64,000 nt of DNA from Azohydromonas caseinilytica (GCF_012927045.1 NZ_JABBFW010000016.1:1-64000), one strand, 5' to 3'; positions 27,077-36,438 are shown, numbered from the stretch's first letter. Program-made: numbers and translations. The notes: a model not told the origin generated them from the letters alone.

Positions 27077-28147
27077 TCACACGGTGGCCATGCTGTCGAA
27101 ACCCGTGGTTTCCACCGTCTCGCCGCTGTCGAGCACCAGCGTGCGCTCGGGCCAGCGCAGCGCCGCCAGCCGGGTGTGGCCGCACGGCACCTCGCCGCGG
27201 CGCTCCAGCCAGCGCCCGCCCACCGAGTAGTCCACGCAGAACACCTTGCCGCGCGCGCCCAGCCAGGCCAAGTGCGGCACCCCCTCGAACAGGTCGGGCC
27301 CGCCGCGGCCCAGGTGCGCGCGCTGCAGCGGCGGGAAATGGCGCCAGAAATGCCCCACCACCACCGGCGTGTCCTCGGCGTAGCCATTCCACCAGGGCAC
27401 GCGCTCGGTGAAGCGCCACTGGGCGTTGTGGAAGAAGGGCGCACCGGCGCGGCGCTCCAGCCCCGAGGTCAGCACGCGCAGCGGGTTGCCACGCTGGCGC
27501 ACCTCGTCGCAGCGCGCCACGGCCTCCAGCATGGGCACCGGCACGGCCGGGTCACCCAGGCGGTGGCGCCAGGACGCCTTCTCGGCCCGGGCCGCGGCGC
27601 GCCAGCCCTGCGCCTGCAGCGTGGCGTCGGTGGCGTCGTCCAGCCACTCGAACAGCTCGGCGCGCGTGCCCTGGCCCTGCAGCTGCGCCAGCCGGGCCAC
27701 CGCGGCCGTGTCCCAGGCGGCATGGGCCACGCGCAGGTCCGCCCGCGACAACGCCAGCGGCAGCGTCTCGAAAAAGGCCAACACCTCGGCGCGCTCGGCC
27801 TCGCTGTTGAGCGTGGCGTAGGGCACGAAGCGCAAGTCGCGGTGCGCGCCCTCGTTCCAGAACCAGTCGCTGCCCTGCTTGCGCTGGCCGCGCAGCAGGT
27901 TGAGCTCGTGATTGCCCAGCAGCACCACGGCCCGGCCGGCGCGCACCAGTGCGCGCACGCGCGCCACCACGCCGGGGCTGTCCGGGCCGCGGTCGCACAG
28001 GTCGCCCACGAACACCAGGCGGCGTCCTTGCGGGTGTGTGCCCGCGGCGTCATACCCCAGCGCGGCCAGCAGCGCGCACAGCGCCTCATGCTCGCCGTGG
28101 ACATCGCCCACGATGTCGAGCGGGCCATCGGGCAGGGCGGCGTGCAT
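27077..28147 (-). CDS. Metallophosphoesterase (calcineurin-like, PrpE/ApaH-type)
   Basis: 356-residue cytosolic phosphatase. The metal-site motifs are complete: GDVHGEHEAL near residue 14, GDLCDRGPDS at about 48, GNHELNLLRG at about 77, and a later GHFWRHFP His motif. The order matches serine/threonine-phosphatase-like and diadenosine-tetraphosphatase-like enzymes, though it is longer than E. coli ApaH (about 280) owing to a C-terminal region. Substrate candidates are dinucleoside polyphosphates or phosphoproteins. It is transcribed alone, convergent with the DUF2242 gene and divergent from the intradiol dioxygenase-like gene. Confidence 0.88.
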   Translation of the reverse strand: MHAALPDGPLDIVGDVHGEHEALCALLAALGYDAAGTHPQGRRLVFVGDLCDRGPDSPGVVARVRALVRAGRAVVLLGNHELNLLRGQRKQGSDWFWNEGAHRDLRFVPYATLNSEAERAEVLAFFETLPLALSRADLRVAHAAWDTAAVARLAQLQGQGTRAELFEWLDDATDATLQAQGWRAAARAEKASWRHRLGDPAVPVPMLEAVARCDEVRQRGNPLRVLTSGLERRAGAPFFHNAQWRFTERVPWWNGYAEDTPVVVGHFWRHFPPLQRAHLGRGGPDLFEGVPHLAWLGARGKVFCVDYSVGGRWLERRGEVPCGHTRLAALRWPERTLVLDSGETVETTGFDSMATV

Positions 28148-28332
28148 GGCAAAACTCCCTCGGGAAACTGTTGTTGTCGAACACCGGATTGTCGGGGGCT
28201 TGCATGACAGCCAAGCCGCACGGCAGGGCGCAGTGGACCAGGGCCCGAGCCGCCGCGGCTTGCCGCCGGTCAGCCCGGGCTGAAACCGCGCCGGTTCCGG
28301 CCGCCCGGCCTCATTGCCTCAGGAGCCTTGCC

Positions 28333-28965
28333 ATGACCTCCCGGATCGCTCTTCCGCTGCGCCGCCAACTCCTTGCGCGCCTGGCCGCGGGCCTGGCCGT
28401 GACGGCGCTGCCCCCCGCCGGCCGGGCCGCGGCGCGGCTGCGGCCCACACCGGCGCAGACCGAGGGGCCGTTCTACCCGGTACGGTTCGGCGAGGACACC
28501 GATGCCGACCTGCTGGCCCACGGCGCGCGCCGCTACATGGGCGCCCAGCCCTGCTGGGTCAGCGGCACGGTGACCGACACCGCCGGCATGCCGCTGGCGG
28601 GCGCGGTGGTGGAGATCTGGCAGTGCGACGGCCAGGGCCATTACCACCATCCCGGCGACGGCGACCGGGCCGATCCGGCCTTCCAGGGCTTCGGCCGCGT
28701 CCTCACCGGCGCCGATGGCGGCTACCACTTCCACACCATCCGCCCGGTGGCCTATGCGGGGCGCGCGCCGCACATCCACTTCAAGGTCAGGGCGCTCGGG
28801 CGCGAACTGCTCACCACGCAGCTCTACGTCGAGGGCGACCCGGGCAATGCGCGCGACGGCCTGTGGCGCCGGCTCTCGGCCGCGGAGCGCGAGGCCGTCA
28901 CGCGGCCCTTCGTGGCCGGGCCGGACGGGCTGGCCTGCGAGTTCCCGCTCGTGGTGGAAGCCTGA
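28333..28965 (+). CDS. Exported intradiol ring-cleavage dioxygenase-like protein
   Basis: 210-residue protein with an N-terminal export signal (basic start RRQLLARLAAGLAVTALPPAG, residues about 10-31) and an intradiol dioxygenase domain. The start of the domain is TPAQTEGPFYPV. The four non-haem iron ligands expected from protocatechuate 3,4-dioxygenase can be placed: Tyr in GQGHYHHPG, Tyr in IRPVAYAGRAP and both His in PHIHFKVRA. Exported members of this group are poorly characterised; some act on catechols or aromatic polymers outside the cytosol. No other aromatic-degradation genes lie nearby. Start 28333 follows AGGAG with short spacing. Confidence 0.85.
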   Translation: MTSRIALPLRRQLLARLAAGLAVTALPPAGRAAARLRPTPAQTEGPFYPVRFGEDTDADLLAHGARRYMGAQPCWVSGTVTDTAGMPLAGAVVEIWQCDGQGHYHHPGDGDRADPAFQGFGRVLTGADGGYHFHTIRPVAYAGRAPHIHFKVRALGRELLTTQLYVEGDPGNARDGLWRRLSAAEREAVTRPFVAGPDGLACEFPLVVEA

Positions 28966-28977
28966 TCAGGGTTGTAC

Positions 28978-29163
28978 AACAACATACACGCATGCTGTAA
29001 AACACCCGACCACAGTGCTGCACTTTCTTTTCTGGGGGCAAGGAACCTCGTTCCCTCTTCCTCACGTCCTTCGTTCCCTTTACAAGTCGGGGCCCGGCAC
29101 TCGGCGCGTGAGAAGGGGGGCATTCGAAGTCGATAAGTCACAGAGTGCGACGTGTATGTTGTT
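28978..29163. mobile_element. MITE-like element with 13-bp terminal inverted repeats
   Basis: A perfect 13-bp inverted repeat, AACAACATACACG at 28978-28990 and CGTGTATGTTGTT at 29151-29163, bounds 186 bp. The inside is visibly less G/C-rich than the genes around it and has no convincing reading frame. It fills the gap between the dioxygenase and the acetyltransferase. Such short non-coding DNA with terminal inverted repeats fits a miniature transposable element moved by a transposase encoded elsewhere. A target duplication is not obvious. Confidence 0.5.
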
Positions 29164-29257
29164 ATAGGCTCCGGGTGTCGCCCTTGCCGGGACGAGGAGG
29201 CCGACGGCGTACGCGGCGCATGGGCGCCGCGCCCTTCCCACACCGACCGAGAACCGA

Positions 29258-29704
29258 ATGCACATCCGATCCGCCCAGCCCCAGGACTACGACCAGTGGC
29301 TGCCGCTGTGGCAGGGCTACCAGCGCTTCTACGCGGCCGAGCTTCCGGCTGCCGTCACCGAGCTGACCTGGGCGCGCTTCCATGACCCGAAAGAGCCGAT
29401 GCACTGCGCCGTGGCCGAGAGCGAGGGCCGGCTCGTCGGCCTGGTGCACTACATCTACCCCCGCAGCTGCTGGAGCGCCGGCGACTACTGCTACCTGCAG
29501 GACCTGTTCACGCTGGAGAGCCATCGCGGCCAAGGCATCGGCCGGGCGCTGATCGAGCATGTCTACGCCCAGGCACAGGCCGCCGGCGCCTCGCGCGTGC
29601 ACTGGCTGACGCAGGAAGGCAACCACCAGGCGCGCCAGCTCTACGACCGCATCGCCAGCCGCACCGGCTTCATTCAGTACCGCCACCTCTTCGAAAGCCA
29701 CTGA
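29258..29704 (+). CDS. GNAT family N-acetyltransferase
   Basis: 148-residue acetyl-CoA-dependent acetyltransferase. The fold is complete: HIRSAQPQDYDQWLPLWQGY at the start, the acetyl-CoA loop LESHRGQGIGRALIEH at about residues 87-102, and the closing strand ASRVHWLTQEGNHQARQLYD. The sequence resembles small GNAT enzymes that modify amino acids, polyamines or antibiotics. The substrate is unknown. It stands alone just after the MITE-like element and is convergent with the large GGDEF-EAL gene. Confidence 0.9.
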   Translation: MHIRSAQPQDYDQWLPLWQGYQRFYAAELPAAVTELTWARFHDPKEPMHCAVAESEGRLVGLVHYIYPRSCWSAGDYCYLQDLFTLESHRGQGIGRALIEHVYAQAQAAGASRVHWLTQEGNHQARQLYDRIASRTGFIQYRHLFESH

Positions 29705-29825
29705 CAGGTGGCCGGCGCGGCGCGCTGAACCGGGCCGACACCGCACATTGCACCTTGTACGGGACAATCCAAACGCTGAGGGTCAGTGAGTGACGTGACT
29801 GTTCACCGTGGGAAACCAATTCGCC

Positions 29826-32800
29826 TCAAGCTTGGCCTGATCCAGGCCATGCCGCCATGCGCAGCAGCTGCGCCGCCGGCTCGGGCCGGTGCAGCAGGTA
29901 GCCCTGGGCGTAGTCCACGCCGATCTCGCGCAGCCGCGCCAGCACCCCGGGCCGGTCCACGAACTCGGCCACGGTGCGCACGCCGATGACGCGCGCCACC
30001 TCCTGGAAGCAGCGCACGGTGACGTCGTCCAGCGCGTCGTCCATCAGGCTGCGCACGAACTGGCCGTCGATCTTGAGCAGGTCGATGGGCAGCGACGTCA
30101 GGTAGCCGAAGGACGAGGCGCCGGCACCGAAGTCGTCCAGCGCGATGCGCAGGCCCAGCGCATGCGCCTGCGCGATGAAGCGCACCGCGTCGGCCATGTT
30201 GGTCACGGCCGCGGTTTCCGTGATCTCCAGGCACAGGCAGCGGCACAGCGCCGGCCCGGCCGCGGTCAGCGCGGCGATGGCCTCGCGGTGGAAAGCCCGG
30301 TCGCCTATCGACTGGCCCGACAGGTTGACGCTCAGCAGCTCGATGCCGCCCAGGTCGGGCTGCGCCTGCAGCAGCGCGATGGTGTGCGCCAGCACCCAGC
30401 GGTCGATGCGCGAGGCCAGATGGAAACGCTCCGCCGCGGGCAGGAAGGCGCCCGGCGCCACCAGGCTGCCATCGGGCTCGCGCAGCCGCAGCAGCACCTC
30501 GGCATGCAGCTTGGCGCCGGCGTCGTCCAGAGCCTGGATGCGCTGTGCGTGCAGCACGAAGCGGTCCTCGTCCAGCGCCTGCTCCAGCCGCGCCGCCAGC
30601 CGCATCTCGCCGTGGCGCACGCGCAGCGTCTCGTCGCTGTCGAGCCAGACATGCACCCGGTTGCGCCCGCCGTCCTTGGCGGCGTAGCAGGCGCTGTCGG
30701 CCGCCTGCATCACCGCACCCAGCGTGCGCCAGCGCTCATCCACCGGCACCAGGCCGATGCTGGCGCCGATGCGCAGCCGCTCGCCCTCGCTGACGAAGCG
30801 GAAGTCGTTCAGGCGCTGGCAGATCTGCTGCGCCAGCTGCTGCGCGTGGGCGCAGTCGCAGTGCTCCAGGATCACGGCGAACTCGTCGCCACCCAGGCGC
30901 GCCAGCGTGTCGCGCGCGCGCAGCGTCTCCCGCAGCAGCTTGGTCACCTGCTGCAGCAGCCGGTCGCCGGCGGCATGGCCGCAGCGGTCGTTGACGAGCT
31001 TGAACTGGTCCAGGTCCAGCACCAGCAGCGCGTGCTCGCTGCGTTCCTGCTGCGCGCGCTCCAGCAGCCGCTGCAGCCGCGCCTCGAACTCCTCGCGGTT
31101 GACCAGCCCGGTGAGCGCGTCGTGCGTGGCGCGGTAGCGCAGCTCGCCGGCGATGCGGCGCTGCTCCGTCACGTCGCGGAACACCAGCACCGCGCCCAGC
31201 ACCGCGCCGTCCTCGCGGCGGATGGGCGCAGCCGACTCCTCCACGGCGAAGTCGCGGCCGTTTTGCGCGAGCAGCACGCCGGGCTCCACCGGGCCCTGGA
31301 CCGGGTCGCCGTACAGGCAGGCGGCCACGGGGCAGGGCCGCGGCGCGCGCGTGTGCTCGCCCACCAGCCGGAACACCTCCGCCAGCGCGCGCCCCCGCGC
31401 TCGCGCCGCCGGCCAACCGGTGAGGCGCTCGGCCACCGGGTTGAGCCAGGTGACGCGCGCGGCGGCGTCGGTGGTGATGACGGCATCGCCGATGGAATCG
31501 AGCGTCACGCGCAGCCGCTCGTGCTGCTCGGCCAGCTCCGCGCCCAGGCGGCGCAGCGCCTCTTCCTGGCGCTTGCGCGCGCTGATGTCCACGTGCGTGC
31601 CGAACATCCATTCCGGCCGGCCGTCGGCGCTGCGCGTCATGACGCGGCCGCGGTCATGCACCCACACCCAGTGCCCGTCGCGGTGGCGCATGCGCAGCTC
31701 GCAGTCGTAGCTGTCGCTCTCGCCCTCGAAGTGCCGTTGCAGCAGCGCGGCCGAGCGCTCCAGGTCCTCGGGATGCGCATGCTCGAACCAGGTCCGGATC
31801 GACACCGGCGCCAGCTCCCGCAACGTGCGGCCGATGATCTCGGCCCAGCGCGCATTGAAGCGGGTTTCGCCGGTCTGGACGTTCCATTCCCAGGTGCCCG
31901 CGCCCGTGCCCTCGATGATCCAGGCCAGGCGGCGGCGCTCGTCGCTCAGCGCCTGCGCGGCGCGGACCTGCGCGCGGATGTCGCGAATGATCTTGGTGGC
32001 GCCCACCAGCCGCCCGTCCGGCGCGTGGATCGGCGCCAGGCTCACCGACACGTCGATGGGCCCGCCGTCACGGTGCAGGCGCACCGTGTCGTACTGCAGG
32101 CCCTCGGGCTGCCGCGCCAGCAGCGCCGCCGGGTCTTCCCATGCCGGCTCGCATCCGTCGGGCACCAGCCGGGCGATGGGCTGGCCGCGCATCTGCTCGG
32201 CCGTGGTCCCGAACAGCCGCGCCGCCGCCGCGTTCCAGTGCGTGACCGTGCCGTCCGGCGCCAGGGCGACGATGGCATCCACGCTGTTGTGCACCAGCGC
32301 CGCCGCGTGCCAGGCCGCCTCGCGCAGCCGGCGCTCGGCCATCAGGGCGCGGCGGCCCTCCAGCGCCCGCGCCGCGGCGGTGGCCAGTTGCGCCAGCACC
32401 TCGCGCTGCACGGCATCGAGCCGGCGCGGCTGCAAATCGGCCACGCACAGCGTGCCCACGCGCGCGCCGCTGGCCAATTGCAGCGGCACGCCGGCGTAGA
32501 AGCGCAGGTGCGGCGCGCCCGTGACCAGCGGGTTGTCGGCAAAGCGCGGGTCGCGGTGCGTGTCGTGCACCTCCAGCAGGGCCTCGCCGAGGAGGGCATG
32601 GGCACAGAAAGAGGCTTCGCGCGGCGTCTGGTCCACGCCCGGCAGGCCGACCCGGGCCTTGAACCACTGGCGCTGCGCGTCGATGAGGCTGACCAGGGCG
32701 ATGGGCGTGCCGCACACCGCCGCCGCGACCCGCGCCAGCGCGTCGAACTCCTGCTCCGGGGCGGAGTCGAGCACGTCGAGCTGGAGCAGGGCGTCGAGCC

Positions 32801-32882
32801 GGTCGGCTTCGTCGTGGGGAAGAGGGGCGGCGGACAAAAAAGGCGGCTCTTGTCTGAAGGCGTCGCATTGTCGGGACGGCAC
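29826..32882 (-). CDS. GAF-PAS-PAS-PAS-GGDEF-EAL cyclic-di-GMP protein
   Basis: 1018-residue cytosolic signalling protein. An N-terminal GAF domain (about 25-175) is followed by PAS domains near 185-300, 305-435 (with PAC motif GHWVWVHDRGRVMTR) and 440-575. The GGDEF domain has an intact LGGDEF at 663-668, so it may make cyclic-di-GMP. The EAL domain reads EVLLR at 795 in place of EALLR, but keeps SVNLSGQSI, CLEITETA and DDFGAGASSFGYL, so phosphodiesterase activity is plausible. No transmembrane helix is seen, so signals are cytosolic; the first PAS regions could hold haem or flavin. Only a gene-free 121 bp separates it from the convergent acetyltransferase. Confidence 0.93.
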   Translation of the reverse strand: MPSRQCDAFRQEPPFLSAAPLPHDEADRLDALLQLDVLDSAPEQEFDALARVAAAVCGTPIALVSLIDAQRQWFKARVGLPGVDQTPREASFCAHALLGEALLEVHDTHRDPRFADNPLVTGAPHLRFYAGVPLQLASGARVGTLCVADLQPRRLDAVQREVLAQLATAAARALEGRRALMAERRLREAAWHAAALVHNSVDAIVALAPDGTVTHWNAAAARLFGTTAEQMRGQPIARLVPDGCEPAWEDPAALLARQPEGLQYDTVRLHRDGGPIDVSVSLAPIHAPDGRLVGATKIIRDIRAQVRAAQALSDERRRLAWIIEGTGAGTWEWNVQTGETRFNARWAEIIGRTLRELAPVSIRTWFEHAHPEDLERSAALLQRHFEGESDSYDCELRMRHRDGHWVWVHDRGRVMTRSADGRPEWMFGTHVDISARKRQEEALRRLGAELAEQHERLRVTLDSIGDAVITTDAAARVTWLNPVAERLTGWPAARARGRALAEVFRLVGEHTRAPRPCPVAACLYGDPVQGPVEPGVLLAQNGRDFAVEESAAPIRREDGAVLGAVLVFRDVTEQRRIAGELRYRATHDALTGLVNREEFEARLQRLLERAQQERSEHALLVLDLDQFKLVNDRCGHAAGDRLLQQVTKLLRETLRARDTLARLGGDEFAVILEHCDCAHAQQLAQQICQRLNDFRFVSEGERLRIGASIGLVPVDERWRTLGAVMQAADSACYAAKDGGRNRVHVWLDSDETLRVRHGEMRLAARLEQALDEDRFVLHAQRIQALDDAGAKLHAEVLLRLREPDGSLVAPGAFLPAAERFHLASRIDRWVLAHTIALLQAQPDLGGIELLSVNLSGQSIGDRAFHREAIAALTAAGPALCRCLCLEITETAAVTNMADAVRFIAQAHALGLRIALDDFGAGASSFGYLTSLPIDLLKIDGQFVRSLMDDALDDVTVRCFQEVARVIGVRTVAEFVDRPGVLARLREIGVDYAQGYLLHRPEPAAQLLRMAAWPGSGQA

Positions 32883-32987
32883 CGCCCCGGGCCGGGCGGT
32901 GGGGCGCCGCGCCGGGCGGACGCCCGTGCAAGAAGCACGCTTTGAGCGCCCACCGGCGCCCCGGCGTCCGCCTGCGGCGTGGAACCC

Positions 32988-33854
32988 TCAGTTGCGCTGG
33001 TACTGCACCCGGCCGGTGAACACCGCGCCTGCGTTCATGGTGCCGACGTCGTATTGCAGCGTCGCGCCGTAATCGCCCTGCACCGGCCCGCTCTCGGCCA
33101 AGTTCCCCGGGCTGCAACTGGTGTCGAGAATCTGCGCGGTCACCTTGGCCCAGTAGGGCACGTAACCCGGCGAGCGGATGATCTGCCGCAGCGTGACGGC
33201 ATGCCCCTCACGGCTGGTGTCATATCTTGAATTCCAGGCCCATACCGATTCGCGCTCGGTGGCGCCAAACCAATTGACGAAACTGCCCGAGCCCAGCGAG
33301 CCGCCGGCATCCACATCCGGGTCCACCTGCCGCCTCAATATCACGCCGTAGGCGGGGCTCTGGCCCAGCTTGGTCAGCGTCATCTCGACATTGAGGGCAC
33401 GCTCGATCTCGTTCTTCCAGATCACCTGGCGCAGCCGGAACTGGCCGTCGGTGGTGTTGCGGATGATGGTGCAGGAACTGCCGGAGCAACTCGCGCTGGA
33501 CGGACCAAAACCGGATTCGGTATAGCCCACGTCCCAGGCCTGGCGGGAGCCGTAGCACAGCACATAACCCTCGCTGAGCTCGCCCACGCCAATATGGTCA
33601 TAACCCTGCGGCCCCTCGAAACGCAAAAGGTTGCCGTGCCTGGAAAGCCAGACGCGCGGCCGGCCGGGATAGACGTAGAACACGCCCGTGCTCTCCGGCG
33701 TGGCTTGCGTGGCGCCCAGGCTCTGCTCGCCCAGTTCCGCCTGGACCGGCAACACGGCCAGCATGCCGGCCAGGCTGGCCGCGCCGGCCGCCCAGGCGGC
33801 ATGGCGCCGGACTGGTCCCCACACCCGTGACGATTCGCAATCGAATTTGGACAT
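32988..33854 (-). CDS. Secreted protein of unknown function
   Basis: 288-residue protein. I chose the ATG at 33854, which follows GAGGAGA; an upstream ATG would add 45 residues without export features. A hydrophobic stretch (AAWAAGAASLAGMLAVLP) ending in VQAEL is a signal peptide with a long charged n-region. The mature part is rich in aromatic, Ser and Gly residues, contains a Cys pair (SCSGSSC) and ends GAVFTGRVQYQRN, suggesting a beta-sandwich. I do not recognise a family. Composition is somewhat lower in G/C than neighbours. It is probably transcribed alone from the A/T-rich gap upstream. Confidence 0.75.
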   Translation of the reverse strand: MSKFDCESSRVWGPVRRHAAWAAGAASLAGMLAVLPVQAELGEQSLGATQATPESTGVFYVYPGRPRVWLSRHGNLLRFEGPQGYDHIGVGELSEGYVLCYGSRQAWDVGYTESGFGPSSASCSGSSCTIIRNTTDGQFRLRQVIWKNEIERALNVEMTLTKLGQSPAYGVILRRQVDPDVDAGGSLGSGSFVNWFGATERESVWAWNSRYDTSREGHAVTLRQIIRSPGYVPYWAKVTAQILDTSCSPGNLAESGPVQGDYGATLQYDVGTMNAGAVFTGRVQYQRN

Positions 33855-34357
33855 GGCATCTCCTCGCAATAACTCTTGCCGCATCCCTGGAATGAAGAGG
33901 GGTACTCCCGGCCATTGAATAGTCCGAACCGGCCCGATTGGCCGCCTGTGGCTTGAAACTGTCAACTCAAAGCTGCGTCGCCGCCTCAATCAAATAGTCT
34001 GAATATCTGGCCTGTCATCAGGGCGTGGCGCAGGCAAGGTTTCACCCGCCACGTCGGCAGCCGCCCTTTTGCGAGGTGGCGCCCTGCGCGGTCCGTTCTC
34101 GAAAATTGCATGCCGGCACAGGCACGGTTGGTTTTCAGACGACGGCTTGGTTTGTTTTCTTCGAGTTACCTCCTGGTATGCGATTGAGGGCTTGCAGCAG
34201 AGCCCGAAGGGAAAATCCCCGGGTGCCGAAATTATTGGAAGGGCTCCCGGCCCGCAGCCCCGGGGCAATGCCGGGGTGGGGCGGGCATGGCGGTGGGCGG
34301 CACGGGGCACGGCGCTTGCCAAGCGGGCAGGGTGTTTCACCCAGGGAATCCGAGACC
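33855..34357. other. 503-bp gap between divergent secreted-protein genes
   Basis: Contains A/T-rich patches (around 33940-34020 and 34115-34245) that likely hold the promoters of both flanking genes. Frames crossing it are proline/arginine-rich and unconvincing. No RNA gene or repeat was recognised. Confidence 0.5.
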
Positions 34358-34678
34358 ATGAAAGTCCTCATCGCCGCGCTGTTTGCCGCCACGCTCGCGG
34401 GCCAGGCCCTGCCCGTGGCCGCGCAGGAAACGCCGGCCATCTCGAAGCAGGAAGCCAAGGACTTGAAAACGCAGTCCAAGGCCGAGTACGAGGCCCGCAA
34501 GGACCTGGCCGACGCCAACCACGAGCTCAACAAGGCCGACTGCGAGGTCACCGCCGATGGCAGCGCCGAGCGTGCCTGCAAGAAGGAGGCGAAGGCCGTG
34601 CAGAAGGCGCAGAAGGCCGAGGCCAAGCAGATCCACGAGGAGGACAAGACGGCCATCAAGGCGCTGTCCACACCCTGA
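34358..34678 (+). CDS. Small exported Lys/Ala/Glu-rich protein
   Basis: 106-residue protein with a clear Sec signal peptide (MKVLIAALFAATLAGQALPV, cleavage near AAQE). The mature part is highly charged and helical, rich in K, A and E with only two Cys (NKADCEVTADG, ERACKKEAKA), suggesting an elongated periplasmic coiled coil with one disulphide. Similar low-complexity exported proteins are common in Comamonadaceae and have no known function. A 94-bp gap separates it from the methyltransferase operon on the same strand. Confidence 0.75.
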   Translation: MKVLIAALFAATLAGQALPVAAQETPAISKQEAKDLKTQSKAEYEARKDLADANHELNKADCEVTADGSAERACKKEAKAVQKAQKAEAKQIHEEDKTAIKALSTP

Positions 34679-34772
34679 GGGCTGGGCTGAAGGCTGTCCG
34701 GGCCGGCCTGCCGAAGGCCCGGGACGGGCAGGCAGGGCCGTGTCGGTCCGGCTGCCCCAGGAGGGCGACCCT

Positions 34773-35660
34773 ATGCTTCCACACCGCTGTCGCCGGGTTC
34801 TGCGGCGCGCCGGCCTGCTGGCCGCCGCCGGGTCGTTGCTGGGCGCCTGCGCGCTGCACCGGGCCCCGGCGCCGTCCGGGGCGGCGCTGCCGGCCGAGCG
34901 CATCGCGGCCATCGTGGCCAGCCCGGAACGCAGCGCCGCCGACCGCGGCAACGACCTGCGCCGCAAGCCCGGGGAGATGCTGGCCTTCATCGGCGTGCGC
35001 CCGGGCATGGTGGCGCTGGACCTGAGCGCGTCCGGCGGCTACACGACCGAGCTGCTGGCGCGCGCCATCGGGCCCGGCGGCGTGGTCTACGGGCAGAGCG
35101 CGCCGCGCGCGGCGGCGCGCACGCCGCCCCCGGTGCCCGAAGGCGGCCCGCCGGCGTCCGTGCCCACCGACGGCATGCCGGCCGCGGCGCCACCGCCGCG
35201 TCCTCCCTCGCCGGTGGCGCTGGCCGAGCGGGAGCAGCGGCTGCTGGGCGCCGGCGTCGCCGCCGCGCGCATCGTGCCGGTGGTGCGCAACTTCGAGGAC
35301 CCGGTGCTGCCCGAGGCGCAGGGCCGGCTCGACCTCGTCACGCTGATGTTCAACTACCACGACCTGGGCTTCCTGGGCGTGGACCGCGGCGCCATGAACC
35401 GCGCCATCTTCCGCGCCCTCAAGCCCGGCGGCTTCTACGTCATCGCCGACCACGCCGGGCGGCCGGGCACGGGCATCTCCGAGTCCGGCACGCTGCACCG
35501 CATCGAGGAGGCCTTCCTGCGCCGCGAGGTCGAGGCCGCCGGGTTCCAGCTGGTGGGACAGGGCGACTTCCTGCGCAATCCCGCCGACCCCCGCGACCGC
35601 AACATCCCGCACCCGCTGCAGCCCAAGGACCAGTTCGTGTTGAAGTTCGTCAAGCCATGA
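34773..35660 (+). CDS. Exported class I SAM-dependent methyltransferase-like protein
   Basis: 295-residue protein with a lipoprotein-like leader (LLAAAGSLLGAC, Cys at about residue 26) followed by a Rossmann methyltransferase domain: MVALDLSASGGYTTELLARA (motif I region), LDLVTLMFNYHDLGF and FRALKPGGFYVIADHAG. It resembles the exported predicted methyltransferases of COG4798. A proline-rich insertion occupies about residues 110-150. Methyl transfer outside the cytosol is puzzling because S-adenosylmethionine is cytosolic. The stop overlaps the next start (ATGA), so it is translationally coupled to the aldolase gene. Confidence 0.82.
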   Translation: MLPHRCRRVLRRAGLLAAAGSLLGACALHRAPAPSGAALPAERIAAIVASPERSAADRGNDLRRKPGEMLAFIGVRPGMVALDLSASGGYTTELLARAIGPGGVVYGQSAPRAAARTPPPVPEGGPPASVPTDGMPAAAPPPRPPSPVALAEREQRLLGAGVAAARIVPVVRNFEDPVLPEAQGRLDLVTLMFNYHDLGFLGVDRGAMNRAIFRALKPGGFYVIADHAGRPGTGISESGTLHRIEEAFLRREVEAAGFQLVGQGDFLRNPADPRDRNIPHPLQPKDQFVLKFVKP

Positions 35661-36412
35661 GCGCCGCCACCACCTCCCGGCGTCCGCGCACCGAGCGCGA
35701 AGTGCGCATCGATCTCGCCGCCGCCTACCGCCTGGCCGCGCTGGCCGGCTGGGACGACACCATCTACACCCACCTCTCCGCCGCCGTGCCCGGCGAGCCG
35801 GGCGTCTACCTGCTCAACGAGTTCGGGCTGGCCTTCGAGGAGGTGTGCGCCTCCAACCTGGTCAAGGTGGACCTGCACGGGCGGGTGGTGGACGGCAGCG
35901 GCCGCCGCGTCAATCCCAGCGGCTTTGCCATCCACGGCGCGGTGCATGCCGCGCGCACGGACGTGGAGTGCGTCATCCACCTGCATGCGCCCTGGGGCGT
36001 GGCGCTGGCGATGCGCCCCGAAGGGCTGCTGCCGACCTCGCAATGGGCCATGCGGCTGTACGGCCGGCTGGGCCGCCATGCCTACGAGGGCCTGGCGCTG
36101 GGCGGCGAGGAGCAGCAGCGGCTGGTGGCCCGCCTCGGCACGCTCGACGGCCTGATCCTGGAGAACCACGGCACGCTCACCGTGGGCCGCACGGTGGCCG
36201 AGGCCTTCCTGCTGATGCACCTGCTGGAGCGCGCGGCGCAAGCGCAACTGCAGGCCATGGCCGCGGGTGCCGATATCCGGGTGGCCAGCCCCGAACTGGC
36301 CGAGCGCACCTACCGCCAGTGGGTCGGCGACGGCAGCGAGTGGGACGGCGACGCCGAATGGCCGGCCCTGCTGCGCCGCGCCGAACGCCTGTCGCCGGGC
36401 TTTCGCGACTGA
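35657..36412 (+). CDS. Class II aldolase/adducin family protein
   Basis: 251-residue zinc-dependent aldolase-fold protein. Metal-binding histidines are in CVIHLHAPWGVAL and in LILENHGTLTVGRTV; the N-terminal DDTIYTHLSAAVPGE loop is also typical. Related enzymes cleave or epimerise sugar phosphates such as fuculose phosphate, or act on hydroxy acids. Its first codon overlaps the stop of the methyltransferase gene by 4 bp, and a tautomerase follows 26 bp later. The trio looks like one operon for an unidentified carbonyl compound. Confidence 0.9.
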   Translation: MSAATTSRRPRTEREVRIDLAAAYRLAALAGWDDTIYTHLSAAVPGEPGVYLLNEFGLAFEEVCASNLVKVDLHGRVVDGSGRRVNPSGFAIHGAVHAARTDVECVIHLHAPWGVALAMRPEGLLPTSQWAMRLYGRLGRHAYEGLALGGEEQQRLVARLGTLDGLILENHGTLTVGRTVAEAFLLMHLLERAAQAQLQAMAAGADIRVASPELAERTYRQWVGDGSEWDGDAEWPALLRRAERLSPGFRD

Positions 36413-36438
36413 AACATCACAACCCCAGGAACCACACC

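Noticed and set aside
28824-29243. Minus-strand open frame crossing the MITE-like element
   Set aside because: It runs through the end of the dioxygenase gene and both inverted repeats and has no recognisable domain.
29889-32945. 1018-codon open frame on the plus strand opposite the GGDEF-EAL gene
   Set aside because: Antisense shadow: composition is repetitive His/Arg/Gln and no family motif is visible, while the minus-strand frame has clear GAF, PAS, GGDEF and EAL domains.
33990-34340. 116-codon minus-strand frame in the 503-bp gap
   Set aside because: Pro/Arg-rich, no ribosome site, no export or domain features; better read as a regulatory gap.
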